The position numbers were made by a program, and so were the translations under genes. Shown piece after piece: positions 16,910 to 25,739 of a DNA stretch of 64,000 nt. Below the pieces are notes generated by a model. The model was not told the origin of the DNA. It worked only from the letters and a program-made list of their open reading frames with translations, and searched no databases. The stretch's first letter is position 1. The number at the start of each line of letters is the position of its first letter. This DNA is from Streptomyces sp. PR69 (lineage in GTDB: Bacteria > Actinomycetota > Actinomycetes > Streptomycetales > Streptomycetaceae): the NCBI RefSeq assembly GCF_026420845.1, contig NZ_JAOWCB010000016.1, forward strand, positions 62,001 through 126,000, written 5' to 3'.

Positions 16910-17000
16910 CACCGGACACACCCCTGCGGTGAGCCCCGCAGGGTGCGCAGTGATGCACGGACAACCCCCTTGAACGTCCGGACCTCGTTGAGGAGCAGCT

Positions 17001-18878
17001 GTGAAACCGCACTCCCAGCACCCCCCGCACCCCCCGCACGGCGTCAGAGGCAGACGCCGCTCCCGGCTTCTCGCCGGTCTCACCGCGCTGGCGGTGCCGC
17101 TCGCCGCCATGGTGGGCCTCGCCTCCCCCGCGGAAGCCGCGCCCTCCGCCACCGCCACATACGTCAAGACCCAGGACTGGGGCACCGGCTTCGAAGGCAA
17201 GTGGACGGTGAAGAACACCGGCGCCACCACCATCAACTCCTGGACGGTGGAGTGGGACTTCCCCTCCGGGACCTCCGTCACCACCGCCTGGGACGCCGAC
17301 GTCACCAGCTCCGGCAACCACTGGACCGCCAAGAACAAGAGCTGGAACGGCACCCTCGCCCCCGGCGCCTCCGTGTCCTTCGGCTTCAACGGCGCGGGCC
17401 CCGGCTCGCCCTCGAACTGCACGGTCAACGGCGGCTCCTGCGACGGCGGCCCGAGCGAGCCCGGTGACGACCCGCCCTCCGCGCCCGGCACCCCGAGCGC
17501 CTCCGGCATCACCGACAGCTCCGTACAGCTGAGCTGGACCGCGGCTGCCGACGACAACGGCGTCAAGAACTACGACGTCCTGCGCGACGGCGCGGTCGTC
17601 GCCACGGTGACCTCCACCTCGTACACAGACACCGGGCTGAGCGCCGGAACCGACTACTCGTACACCGTCCGGGCCCGTGACACCGCCGGTCAGACCGGAC
17701 CGCTCAGCGGCGCCCGAGCGGTCCGCACCACCGGCGGCGACCCGGGCCCCGGCCCCGGCCCGAGCGACACCGTCAAGCTCGGCTACTTCACCAACTGGGG
17801 CGTCTACCAGCGCAACTACCACGTAAAGAATCTGGTGACCTCCGGCTCCGCCGCCAAGATCACCCACATCAACTACGCCTTCGGCAACGTCCAGAACGGC
17901 CGCTGCACCATCGGCGACTCCTACGCCGACTACGAGAAGGCCTACACCGCCGCCCAGTCCGTCGACGGCGTCGCCGACACCTGGGACCAGCCGCTGCGCG
18001 GCAACTTCAACCAGCTGCGCAAGCTCAAGGCCCAGTACCCGCACATCAAGGTGCTGTGGTCGTTCGGCGGCTGGACCTGGTCCGGCGGCTTCGGGCAGGC
18101 CATGCAGAACCCGGCCGCCTTCGCCGACTCCTGCTACCAGCTGGTCGAGGACCCGCGGTGGGCCGACGTCTTCGACGGCATCGACCTCGACTGGGAGTAC
18201 CCGAACGCGTGCGGGCTGAGCTGCGACTCCAGCGGCCCGGCCGTGATGAAGACGATGATGCAGGCGTTCCGCAACCGCTTCGGCCCGGACAACCTGGTCA
18301 CCGCGGCGATCACCGCCGACGCCTCCAGCGGCGGCAAGATCGACGCGGCCGACTACGCGGGCGCCGCGCAGTACGCCGACTGGTACAACGTGATGACGTA
18401 CGACTTCTTCGGCGCCTGGGCGGCCCAGGGCCCGACCGCCCCGCACTCCCCGCTGACCTCCTACCCGGGCATCCCGCAGGAGGGCTTCAACTCGGCGGCG
18501 GCCATCGCCAAGCTCAAAGCCAAGGGCATCCCCTCGAAGAAACTGCTGCTCGGCATCGGCTTCTACGGCCGCGGCTGGACCGGGGTGACCCAGTCGGCCC
18601 CCGGCGGCAGCGCGACCGGACCGGCCTCGGGGACGTACGAGCAGGGCATCGAGGACTACAAGGTGCTCAAGTCCCGCTGTCCGTCCAACGGCACGGTCGC
18701 GGGCACGGCCTATGCCCACTGCGGCAGCGAGTGGTGGAGCTATGACACCCCGGCGACCGTGACCTCCAAGATGGGCTGGGCCAGGAACCAGGACCTGGGA
18801 GGCGCGTTCTTCTGGGAGTTCAGCGGTGACACGGCCAATGGCGAGCTGGTGAGCGCGATCGACAGCGGCCTCGGTTAG
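17001..18878 (+). CDS. chiC: Secreted family 18 chitinase with CBM and FnIII domains
   Basis: The protein has 625 residues. The GTG at 17001 follows GAGGAG. A signal peptide (about 1-46) has RRRSRLL before its hydrophobic core, so Tat export is possible. A family-2-like carbohydrate-binding module (about 47-150) comes next, with Trp-rich strands and a Cys pair near its end, then FnIII (about 160-240) and a GH18 barrel (about 255-625). The catalytic DGIDLDWE places the acid at Glu399. The architecture CBM2-FnIII-GH18 matches S. coelicolor/S. lividans ChiC. It releases chitooligosaccharides outside the cell. Its promoter repeats and the chiS-chiR genes upstream fit chitin-inducible expression. 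Confidence 0.93.
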   Translation: MKPHSQHPPHPPHGVRGRRRSRLLAGLTALAVPLAAMVGLASPAEAAPSATATYVKTQDWGTGFEGKWTVKNTGATTINSWTVEWDFPSGTSVTTAWDADVTSSGNHWTAKNKSWNGTLAPGASVSFGFNGAGPGSPSNCTVNGGSCDGGPSEPGDDPPSAPGTPSASGITDSSVQLSWTAAADDNGVKNYDVLRDGAVVATVTSTSYTDTGLSAGTDYSYTVRARDTAGQTGPLSGARAVRTTGGDPGPGPGPSDTVKLGYFTNWGVYQRNYHVKNLVTSGSAAKITHINYAFGNVQNGRCTIGDSYADYEKAYTAAQSVDGVADTWDQPLRGNFNQLRKLKAQYPHIKVLWSFGGWTWSGGFGQAMQNPAAFADSCYQLVEDPRWADVFDGIDLDWEYPNACGLSCDSSGPAVMKTMMQAFRNRFGPDNLVTAAITADASSGGKIDAADYAGAAQYADWYNVMTYDFFGAWAAQGPTAPHSPLTSYPGIPQEGFNSAAAIAKLKAKGIPSKKLLLGIGFYGRGWTGVTQSAPGGSATGPASGTYEQGIEDYKVLKSRCPSNGTVAGTAYAHCGSEWWSYDTPATVTSKMGWARNQDLGGAFFWEFSGDTANGELVSAIDSGLG

Positions 18879-18901
18879 ACCGCCCGCACACCCTGTACGG
18901 G

Positions 18902-18938
18902 GAAGGGGCCCGGGAGACTCACTCTCCCGGGCCCCTTT
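18902..18938 (+). terminator. Terminator after chiC
   Basis: The arms AAGGGGCCCGGGAGA and TCTCCCGGGCCCCTT enclose a short CTCAC loop and are followed by TTAT. It is a strong intrinsic-type hairpin about 25 bases after the chitinase stop. Confidence 0.9.
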
Positions 18939-18954
18939 ATGCGGTACGACAATC

Positions 18955-19123
18955 AGGCCACATTGACTCTCCCCCAGACTCCTCCCCCAGCTACCGCTGG
19001 GAGGTGCCCCCAGGGGACCCCCATCCAACGAGAAAGACTATTTAGGCCACATTGACTCTCCCCCAGACTCCGTCCGGGGGTACCCCCATCCAACGAGAAA
19101 GACTATTTAGGCCACATTGACTC
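18955..19123. repeat. Direct repeats made from the 3' end of the DUF2550 gene
   Basis: The segment from CCCCATCCAACGAG through GGCCACATTGACTC occurs identically at 19019-19058 and 19085-19123. A shorter copy (AGGCCACATTGACTC plus 13 more bases) lies at 18955-18982. The rightmost copy contains the true stop and last codons of the DUF2550 gene. Copies are separated by pieces of the dispersed G-rich element. It looks like repeated insertion of that element with target duplication, or slippage. Confidence 0.8.
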
Positions 19124-19559
19124 GTTGGCCCGGCGGGGCCGCCTCCAGCCAGGCCAGGAAGCCGGTCAGCGCGTCCTCGCTCATCGCCAGCTCCAGCCGG
19201 GTGTCGTCATGCAGACACTCCAGGACGACGGCATCGGAGAGCAGCGCCAGCTCCTCCTCCCCCTCGGGGGTGCGGCGGGCAACGACCTCCACCGACGCCC
19301 GCTCCAGAAAGCGGCGGGGACGCGGAGCGTACGAGAAGACCCGGAACCACTCGACCCGGTCGCCGTTGTAGCGGGCCACCCCGTAGATCCAGCCCTTGCC
19401 GGAGGCGTCGGGCTCCTCGGGCACATTCCAGCGCAGGCTGCAGTCGAAGGTGCCGCCCGAGCGCTGGATCAGCCGGCGGCGCAGTCCGAAGACGAACAGC
19501 CCGACCACCACCAGCGTGATGACCAGGCCGCCCACAAGCAGAGCGAGGAACATCTCCAC
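19107..19559 (-). CDS. DUF2550 family membrane-anchored protein
   Basis: The 150-residue protein has one N-terminal transmembrane helix (about residues 3-26) followed by a soluble domain containing GTFDCSLRWN, GVARYNGDRVEWFRVFSYAPRP and a C-terminal FLAWLEAAPPGQR. This is the actinobacterial DUF2550 family, habitually located after atpC, as here. Function is unknown. The stop codon lies inside the repeated segment described separately, and copies of the last codons lie downstream. GAGGAGG precedes the ATG. Confidence 0.85.
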   Translation of the reverse strand: MEMFLALLVGGLVITLVVVGLFVFGLRRRLIQRSGGTFDCSLRWNVPEEPDASGKGWIYGVARYNGDRVEWFRVFSYAPRPRRFLERASVEVVARRTPEGEEELALLSDAVVLECLHDDTRLELAMSEDALTGFLAWLEAAPPGQRVNVA

Positions 19560-19707
19560 CGACCTCCTCGCATCGTCCCGTACCTGCTATCCGTCTATGG
19601 AATACACATACACGCTGTATCACGTGCATCCGCATCGCCTCAGCCGCGGCGCGGCCCGGAGAGTCCGGGCCGGCCGCGGCTGAGGGTCGAACCGTCGGCG
19701 GGGCGGC

Positions 19708-20091
19708 TCAGCGCACCGCCACCGCGCGCAGCCGGACCTCGGCACGGCGCTCGGCGCCGGCGTCCGCATCCGACTTGGCACGCTCCAGCGCACGCTCGGC
19801 GCGCTGGACGTCGATCTCATCGGCCAGCTCGGCGATCTCGGCGAGCAGCGAGAGCTTGTTGTCCGCGAACGAGATAAAACCGCCGTGCACGGCGGCGACC
19901 ACCGTGCCGGGCCCGTCCGGGGAAGCTGTACGAATGGTCACCGGGCCCGACTCCAGCACACCGAGCAGCGGCTGGTGACCGGGCATGACGCCGATGTCGC
20001 CGGACGTGGTGCGCGCGACGACCAGGGTGGCCTCGCCGGACCAGACACTGCGGTCCGCCGCTACCAGCTCGACGTGCAGCTCAGCAGCCAA
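19708..20091 (-). CDS. atpC: ATP synthase F1 subunit epsilon
   Basis: The 127-residue protein has the family start LHVELVAADRSVWSGEA, a beta-sandwich with GDIGVMPGHQPLLGVL, and a C-terminal helical part of Ala/Glu/Arg. It is the central-stalk subunit that couples rotation and inhibits hydrolysis. It is the last gene of the atp operon, 125 bases after atpD, with a strong hairpin in between. Confidence 0.95.
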   Translation of the reverse strand: MAAELHVELVAADRSVWSGEATLVVARTTSGDIGVMPGHQPLLGVLESGPVTIRTASPDGPGTVVAAVHGGFISFADNKLSLLAEIAELADEIDVQRAERALERAKSDADAGAERRAEVRLRAVAVR

Positions 20092-20169
20092 GGTGGGCTC
20101 CTCGGGTCACCACCCGGCGGGTAATGCCGGGTGTTGGACAAATTCTAGGGGTTCTGGAAGGGGCGTTGC

Positions 20170-20200
20170 GAAGGGGGGCGGGACGTGCCCGCCCCCCTTC
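20170..20200 (-). terminator. Intra-operon hairpin between atpD and atpC
   Basis: Thirteen-base perfect arms (20170-20182 and 20188-20200) enclose a five-base loop, 17 bases past the atpD stop on the minus strand. It is placed to terminate or attenuate before epsilon, or to protect the upstream mRNA from decay. Confidence 0.7.
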
Positions 20201-20216
20201 ACCAGTCACAAGGACT

Positions 20217-21659
20217 TCAGGAGACGCCCAGCTCCTTGGCGTTCTTCTTCAGGTCCTCAAGACCACCGCACATGAAGAAGGCCTGCTCGGGGAAGTGGTC
20301 GTACTCGCCGTCGCAGATCGCGTTGAACGCGGCGATCGACTCGTCGAGCGGCACGTCCGAGCCGTCCACACCGGTGAACTGCTTCGCCGCGTGGGTGTTC
20401 TGCGACAGGAAGCGCTCGACGCGACGGGCGCGGTGGACGACCAGCTTGTCCTCCTCGCTGAGCTCGTCGATGCCGAGGATCGCGATGATGTCCTGGAGGT
20501 CCTTGTACTTCTGCAGGATTCCCTTGACACGGCTGGCCGTCTCGTAGTGGTCCTGGGAGATGTAGCGCGGGTCCAGAATCCGGGACGTGGAGTCCAGCGG
20601 GTCCACGGCCGGGTAGATGCCCTTCTCGGAGATCGGACGGGAGAGCACCGTCGTCGCGTCGAGGTGGGCGAAGGTGGTGGCCGGGGCCGGGTCGGTCAGG
20701 TCGTCCGCGGGGACGTAGATCGCCTGCATGGAGGTGATCGAGTGACCGCGGGTCGAGGTGATGCGCTCCTGCAGCAGACCCATCTCATCGGCCAGGTTCG
20801 GCTGGTAACCCACCGCGGACGGCATACGGCCGAGCAGGGTGGACACCTCGGAGCCGGCCTGGGTGAACCGGAAGATGTTGTCGATGAAGAAGAGCACGTC
20901 CTGCTTCTGCACATCGCGGAAGTACTCCGCCATGGTCAGACCGGCCAGGGCGACGCGCAGACGGGTGCCCGGGGGCTCGTCCATCTGGCCGAAGACCAGC
21001 GCGGTCTTGTCCAGAACGCCGGACTCCTCCATCTCCACGATGAGGTCGTTGCCCTCACGGGTGCGCTCGCCGACGCCCGCGAAGACGGAGACGCCCTCGT
21101 GGAGGTTGGCGACACGCATGATCATTTCCTGGATCAGCACGGTCTTGCCGACGCCCGCGCCGCCGAACAGACCGATCTTGCCGCCCTTGACATACGGGGT
21201 CAGCAGGTCGACGACCTTCAGGCCGGTCTCGAACATCTCGGTCTTGGACTCAAGCTGGTCGAAGTCGGGGGCCTTGCGGTGGATCGGCCAGCGCTCGCCG
21301 ACGTTGGCGTTCTCCTCGGGGAGGTTCAGCACCTCGCCGAGGGTGTTGAACACCTTGCCCTTGGTGAAGTCGCCGACCGGGACGGTGATGCCCGTGCCGG
21401 TGTTGGTCACCGGGGCCTGGCGGACCAGACCGTCGGTGGGCTGCATGGAGATGGTGCGCACCAGGCCGTCGCCGAGGTGCTGGGCGACCTCAAGCGTCAG
21501 CAGCTTCTTGGCGCCCTCCTGAGCCGGGTCGTCGACCTCGACGTGCAGGGCGTTGTAGATCTCCGGCATCGCGTCGACGGGGAACTCCACGTCGACGACC
21601 GGGCCGATCACCCGGGCGACGCGGCCCGTGGCGGCGGCCGTCTCAACAGTGGTGGTCAT
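20217..21659 (-). CDS. atpD: ATP synthase F1 subunit beta
   Basis: The 480-residue catalytic subunit has the P-loop GGAGVGKTV, the catalytic Glu region GVGERTREGNDL, the Walker B LFFIDNIFRF, and the C-terminal ELSEEDKLVV segment close to the DELSEED loop. It starts immediately after the atpG stop with no gap. Length is normal. It makes the catalytic sites of the alpha3-beta3 hexamer. Confidence 0.98.
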   Translation of the reverse strand: MTTTVETAAATGRVARVIGPVVDVEFPVDAMPEIYNALHVEVDDPAQEGAKKLLTLEVAQHLGDGLVRTISMQPTDGLVRQAPVTNTGTGITVPVGDFTKGKVFNTLGEVLNLPEENANVGERWPIHRKAPDFDQLESKTEMFETGLKVVDLLTPYVKGGKIGLFGGAGVGKTVLIQEMIMRVANLHEGVSVFAGVGERTREGNDLIVEMEESGVLDKTALVFGQMDEPPGTRLRVALAGLTMAEYFRDVQKQDVLFFIDNIFRFTQAGSEVSTLLGRMPSAVGYQPNLADEMGLLQERITSTRGHSITSMQAIYVPADDLTDPAPATTFAHLDATTVLSRPISEKGIYPAVDPLDSTSRILDPRYISQDHYETASRVKGILQKYKDLQDIIAILGIDELSEEDKLVVHRARRVERFLSQNTHAAKQFTGVDGSDVPLDESIAAFNAICDGEYDHFPEQAFFMCGGLEDLKKNAKELGVS

Positions 21660-22580
21660 TTACTTTTCACTCCCCGCGGTCGCGTCGGCCAGGGCGCTCG
21701 CGCCACCGACGATCTCGCTGATTTCCTGGGTGATTTCGGCCTGGCGGGCCGCGTTGGCAAGACGGGAAAGCGAGTTGATCAGCTCGCCCGCATTGTCGGT
21801 CGCCGACTTCATCGCCCGGCGGCGGGCCGCGTGCTCGGAGGCGGCGGCCTGCAGCAGGGCGTTGTAGATCCGGCTCTCGACATAGCGCGGCAGCAGGGCG
21901 TCGAGGACGTCCTCCGCCGACGGCTCGAAGTCGAACAGCGGCAGGACCTCGCCGCCCTTCGCACCGCTCTGCAGCGCGGCCTCTTCAAGGCTGAGCGGCA
22001 GCATCCGGCGGTCGACGGGCGTCTGCGTCAGCATCGACACGAACTCCGTGAAGACGATGTGCAGCTCGTCGACGCCGCCCTCGGAGGTGTCCTGCTGGAC
22101 CGCCTCGATGAGGGGACCGGCCACCTGCTTGGCGTCCGCGTAGCTCGGGCTGTCCGTGAACCCGGTCCACGAGTCCGCGATCTTGCGCTCGCGGAAGCCG
22201 TAGTAGGACACACCCTTGCGGCCGACGATGTAGGTGTCGACCTCCTTGCCCTCGCCGCGGAGCCGCTCGGTGAGCCGGTCGGCCGCCTTGATGGCGTTGG
22301 AGGAGTAGCCGCCGGCCAGACCGCGGTCGCTCGTGATGAGCAGAACCGCGGCACGGGTCGGCTGGTCCGCCTCCGTGGTCAGCGGGTGCTTGGTGTTCGA
22401 TCCGGTGGCCACCGCCGTGACCGCGCGGGTCAGCTCGGTCGCGTACGGCGTGGAGGCCGCCACCTTGCGCTGCGCCTTGACGATGCGCGAGGCGGCGATC
22501 ATCTCCATCGCCTTGGTGATCTTCTTCGTCGCGGTGACGGACCGGATGCGACGCTTGTAGACCCGGAGCTGCGCTCCCAT
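21660..22580 (-). CDS. atpG: ATP synthase F1 subunit gamma
   Basis: The 306-residue protein has the N-terminal RIRSVTATKKITKAMEMIAA and C-terminal ARQAEITQEISEIVGGA helices of the rotating coiled coil, separated by a Rossmann-like domain with ITSDRGLAGGYSSN. It lies between atpA (20-base gap) and atpD (no gap). Confidence 0.97.
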   Translation of the reverse strand: MGAQLRVYKRRIRSVTATKKITKAMEMIAASRIVKAQRKVAASTPYATELTRAVTAVATGSNTKHPLTTEADQPTRAAVLLITSDRGLAGGYSSNAIKAADRLTERLRGEGKEVDTYIVGRKGVSYYGFRERKIADSWTGFTDSPSYADAKQVAGPLIEAVQQDTSEGGVDELHIVFTEFVSMLTQTPVDRRMLPLSLEEAALQSGAKGGEVLPLFDFEPSAEDVLDALLPRYVESRIYNALLQAAASEHAARRRAMKSATDNAGELINSLSRLANAARQAEITQEISEIVGGASALADATAGSEK

Positions 22581-22600
22581 GAGTCAGGTCCCTTCCGTCG

Positions 22601-24199
22601 TCACTTGGAGACGTTGACGGCCGCCGGAGCGTCCTCGCCGAGCAGCTTGCCGTCGGAGGTCTCGAACTGCTTCTTGAACGCCGCGATGGAGTCCGCGACC
22701 TTGGTCAGCGTGTCGTCCGACATCTTCCCGCCCTCGCGGATGGAGGTCATCAGCGTGCCCTCCTCGCGGTGCAGGTAGTCCAGCAGCTCGCGCTCGAAGC
22801 GGCGGATGTCCGCCACCGGCACGTCGTCCATCTTGCCGGTGGTGCCGGCCCACACGGAGACGACCTGGTTCTCGGTCGGCATCGGGTCGTACTGCGGCTG
22901 CTTGAGCAGCTCGACCATGCGCTTGCCGCGCTCCAGGGCGGACTTCGAGGCGGCGTCCAGGTCGGAGCCGAAGGCGGCGAACGCCTCCAGCTCGCGGTAC
23001 TGGGCCAGGTCCACACGCAGTCGGCCGGAGACCTGCTTCATGGCCTTGTGCTGGGCGGAGCCACCGACTCGGGAGACGGAGATGCCGACGTTCAGGGCCG
23101 GACGCTGACCGGCGTTGAACAGGTCGGACTCCAGGAAGCACTGGCCGTCGGTGATGGAGATGACGTTGGTCGGAATGAACGCCGACACGTCGTTGGCCTT
23201 GGTCTCGACGATCGGCAGACCCGTCATCGAACCGGCGCCCATCTCGTCGGAGAGCTTGGCGCAGCGCTCCAGCAGACGGGAGTGCAGGTAGAAGACGTCA
23301 CCCGGGTAGGCCTCACGGCCCGGCGGGCGGCGCAGCAGCAGCGACACGGCGCGGTAGGCGTCGGCCTGCTTCGACAGGTCGTCGAAGACGATCAGGACGT
23401 GCTTGCCCTCGTACATCCACTGCTGGCCGATGGCCGAGCCGGTGTAGGGGGCGAGGTACTTGAAGCCGGCCGGGTCGGACGCCGGGGCGGCGACGATCGT
23501 CGTGTACTCCAGCGCGCCGGCCTCCTCCAGCGCGCCGCGCACGGACGCGATGGTGGAGCCCTTCTGGCCGATGGCGACGTAGATGCAGCGGACCTGCTTC
23601 TTCGGGTCGCCGGAGCGCCAGTTGTCACGCTGGTTGATGATCGTGTCGACGGCCAGGGCGGTCTTGCCGGTCTGCCGGTCGCCGATGATCAGCTGACGCT
23701 GGCCACGGCCGATCGGGGTCATCGCGTCGACGGCCTTGTAGCCGGTCTCCATCGGCTCGTGCACCGACTTGCGCTGCATGACCGTGGGGGCCTGCAGCTC
23801 AAGGGCGCGGCGGCCCGAGGTCTCGATCTCGCCGAGGCCGTCGATCGGGTTGCCGAGCGGGTCGACGACACGGCCAAGGTAGCCCTCGCCGACCGCGACG
23901 GACAGGACCTCGCCGGTGCGGGAGACCGACTGGCCCTCCTCGATGCCGCTGAACTCACCGAGGACGATGGCACCGATCTCGCGGTCCTCGAGGTTGAGGG
24001 CGAGGCCGAGGGTGCCGTCCTCGAACTTCAGCAGCTCGTTTGCCATGGCCGAGGGAAGACCCTCGACCTTCGCGATGCCGTCGCCGGCAAGGCTGACCGT
24101 ACCGACCTCCTCGCGCGAGGCCGCGTCCGGCTTGTACGCCTGGACAAAGTTCTCCAGCGCGTCCCGGATCTCCTCCGGCCGGATCGTGAGCTCCGCCAT
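22601..24199 (-). CDS. atpA: ATP synthase F1 subunit alpha
   Basis: The 532-residue non-catalytic nucleotide-binding subunit has the P-loop GDRQTGKTALAVD and VIDPLGNPIDG-like sequence (VVDPLGNPIDGLG). The alpha/beta signature reads PALNVGISVSRVGGSAQ, with the arginine-finger Arg in it. The N-terminal crown domain and C-terminal helices are complete. It follows atpH after a 130-base spacer that contains small hairpins. Confidence 0.98.
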   Translation of the reverse strand: MAELTIRPEEIRDALENFVQAYKPDAASREEVGTVSLAGDGIAKVEGLPSAMANELLKFEDGTLGLALNLEDREIGAIVLGEFSGIEEGQSVSRTGEVLSVAVGEGYLGRVVDPLGNPIDGLGEIETSGRRALELQAPTVMQRKSVHEPMETGYKAVDAMTPIGRGQRQLIIGDRQTGKTALAVDTIINQRDNWRSGDPKKQVRCIYVAIGQKGSTIASVRGALEEAGALEYTTIVAAPASDPAGFKYLAPYTGSAIGQQWMYEGKHVLIVFDDLSKQADAYRAVSLLLRRPPGREAYPGDVFYLHSRLLERCAKLSDEMGAGSMTGLPIVETKANDVSAFIPTNVISITDGQCFLESDLFNAGQRPALNVGISVSRVGGSAQHKAMKQVSGRLRVDLAQYRELEAFAAFGSDLDAASKSALERGKRMVELLKQPQYDPMPTENQVVSVWAGTTGKMDDVPVADIRRFERELLDYLHREEGTLMTSIREGGKMSDDTLTKVADSIAAFKKQFETSDGKLLGEDAPAAVNVSK

Positions 24200-24245
24200 C
24201 TGGGTTCCCTGCTCTCCTTGTTGGGCCCGAAGTTTCTTTGGGGGT

Positions 24246-24299
24246 CTGGGGGCGGCCCCCAGGAATCTTCTGCAATCTCTGCACGGCCCAACCGGGCCG
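24246..24299 (-). other. Two small hairpins in the atpH-atpA spacer
   Basis: CTGGGGG/CCCCCAG (24246-24262, loop of three) and CGGCCC/GGGCCG (24284-24299, loop of four) occupy the only sizeable spacer before atpA. They could be mRNA-processing or stability elements. No functional evidence is visible beyond the pairing. Confidence 0.5.
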
Positions 24300-24329
24300 C
24301 TAGCTGATGCTTGTTGAGTTGGTGGCTGA

Positions 24330-25145
24330 TCAGCCGGCCATCCGGCGGGCCGCCTCGTCGAGGCGCTCCGCGACGGTGCCGTTGATCTCCTCGTCGCCGA
24401 CTCGCACCGAGATCCCGCCGAGGACCTCGGGGTCCACGTCGAGGTTGAGGTGCATCTGGCGGCCGTACAGCTTCGCCAGCACGGCGCCGAGGCGCTGCTT
24501 CTGCGTCTCGCTCAGCGGAACCGCCGTGGTGACGACCGCGACCATGCGGTCACGGCGATCCGCGGCCAGCTTGGACAGGGACTGAAGTCCCGACTCCAGG
24601 CTACGTCCTCGCGGAGCGGTCACCAGGCGGACGACCAGCCGCTCGGTGGCCGGATTGGCCCTGCCGCCTAGCAGGCTGCGCAGCAGCTCGCTCTTGGCGG
24701 ACGCCGTGGCGGTACGGTCCGTGAGCGCGGCACGCAGCTCGGTGCTGGACTCGACGACGCGGCCGAACCGGAACAGCTCGTCCTCGACGTCGTCCAGGGC
24801 GCCGGCCTGCTGCGCCGCGGTGAGATCGGCGGTGTCCGCCAGCTCCTCGACCGCGTCGACCAGGTCACGTGAGGCGGACCAGCGGGAGCGGACCATGCCG
24901 GAGACCAGGTCGACGCTCTCGCCGCTCACCTGACCGCTCAGCAGCCGCCCGGCCAGCTCGGCCTTGGCCTCGCCGGACTGCGCCGGGTCGGTCAGGACCC
25001 GACGCAGCGACACCTCGCGGTCGAGCAGCGCGGTGACGGCGGCCAGCTCCTCGGCGAGCTTCTTGGCGTCGACCGACGTGTTGTCGGTCAGCGCGTCGAG
25101 GCGCTCACGTGCGGCAGCCAGTGCCTCGCGGCTCGCTCCGTTCAT
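24330..25145 (-). CDS. atpH: ATP synthase F1 subunit delta
   Basis: The 271-residue protein is longer than the roughly 180 residues of proteobacterial delta, as is usual in actinobacteria. It starts MNGASREALAAARERLDAL and ends with the typical LYGRQMHLNLDVDPEVLGGISVRVGDEEINGT-type OSCP C-terminus. Its ATG overlaps the atpF stop (ATGA). It joins the peripheral stalk to the alpha subunits. Confidence 0.95.
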   Translation of the reverse strand: MNGASREALAAARERLDALTDNTSVDAKKLAEELAAVTALLDREVSLRRVLTDPAQSGEAKAELAGRLLSGQVSGESVDLVSGMVRSRWSASRDLVDAVEELADTADLTAAQQAGALDDVEDELFRFGRVVESSTELRAALTDRTATASAKSELLRSLLGGRANPATERLVVRLVTAPRGRSLESGLQSLSKLAADRRDRMVAVVTTAVPLSETQKQRLGAVLAKLYGRQMHLNLDVDPEVLGGISVRVGDEEINGTVAERLDEAARRMAG

Positions 25146-25699
25146 CGGGCGGCCTCGGCCTTCGTCGCACCGTCTTCGAGCTCATCGAGGAAACGGTCGA
25201 TCGTGCGGCTCTGCCGCGCGTGGTCCTCCAGGGACTCGCCGACGAGCTTGCCGGCCAGGTCGGTGGCGAGCTTGCCCACGTCCTGGCGCAGCGCCGCGGC
25301 CGCGGCCTTGCGGTCGGCCTCGATCTGGGCGTGACCAGCCGCGATGATCTCCTCACGCTGCCGCTGGCCTTCCGCCTTCATCTCCTGGATGATCGCGGTG
25401 CCCTGCTCGGTCGCCTCCTGACGGAGACGCGCGGCCTCGTGGCGGGCCTCGGCGAGCTGAGCCTTGTACTGCTCAAGCACGCTCTCGGCTTCGACCTTGG
25501 CCGCCTCGGCCTTCTCCATGCCGCCTTCGATGGCCTCGCGGCGCTCTTCCAGAACCCGGTTGATGTTCGGGAGGAGCTTCTTGGCGAGGAAGAAGAAGAC
25601 GATGGCGAAGGCGATCGTGCCGACGAGCAGCTCGGGGCCCGGAGGAACGAGCGGATTCTGCTCCTCCTCGGCCGCCAGCTGAACGAGGTTGGCGATCAC
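25142..25699 (-). CDS. atpF: ATP synthase Fo subunit b
   Basis: The 185-residue protein has a GTG start at 25699. One transmembrane helix lies near residues 24-45 (LLVGTIAFAIVFFFLAKKL), followed by a long Ala/Glu/Lys/Arg coiled coil, the peripheral stalk. It is coupled to atpH by a four-base overlap and lies 40 bases after atpE. Confidence 0.96.
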   Translation of the reverse strand: MIANLVQLAAEEEQNPLVPPGPELLVGTIAFAIVFFFLAKKLLPNINRVLEERREAIEGGMEKAEAAKVEAESVLEQYKAQLAEARHEAARLRQEATEQGTAIIQEMKAEGQRQREEIIAAGHAQIEADRKAAAAALRQDVGKLATDLAGKLVGESLEDHARQSRTIDRFLDELEDGATKAEAAR

Positions 25700-25739
25700 A
25701 TCAATGCCTTTCGTCGAATGAGCTATTCGTCTTCAGCAC

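Noticed and set aside
20124..22778. An 884-codon open frame on the plus strand over atpD and atpG
   Set aside because: It is fully antisense to two certain ATP synthase genes, is rich in Arg/Gly/Asp/Val, and has no ribosome site. Long antisense frames are normal at this GC content.
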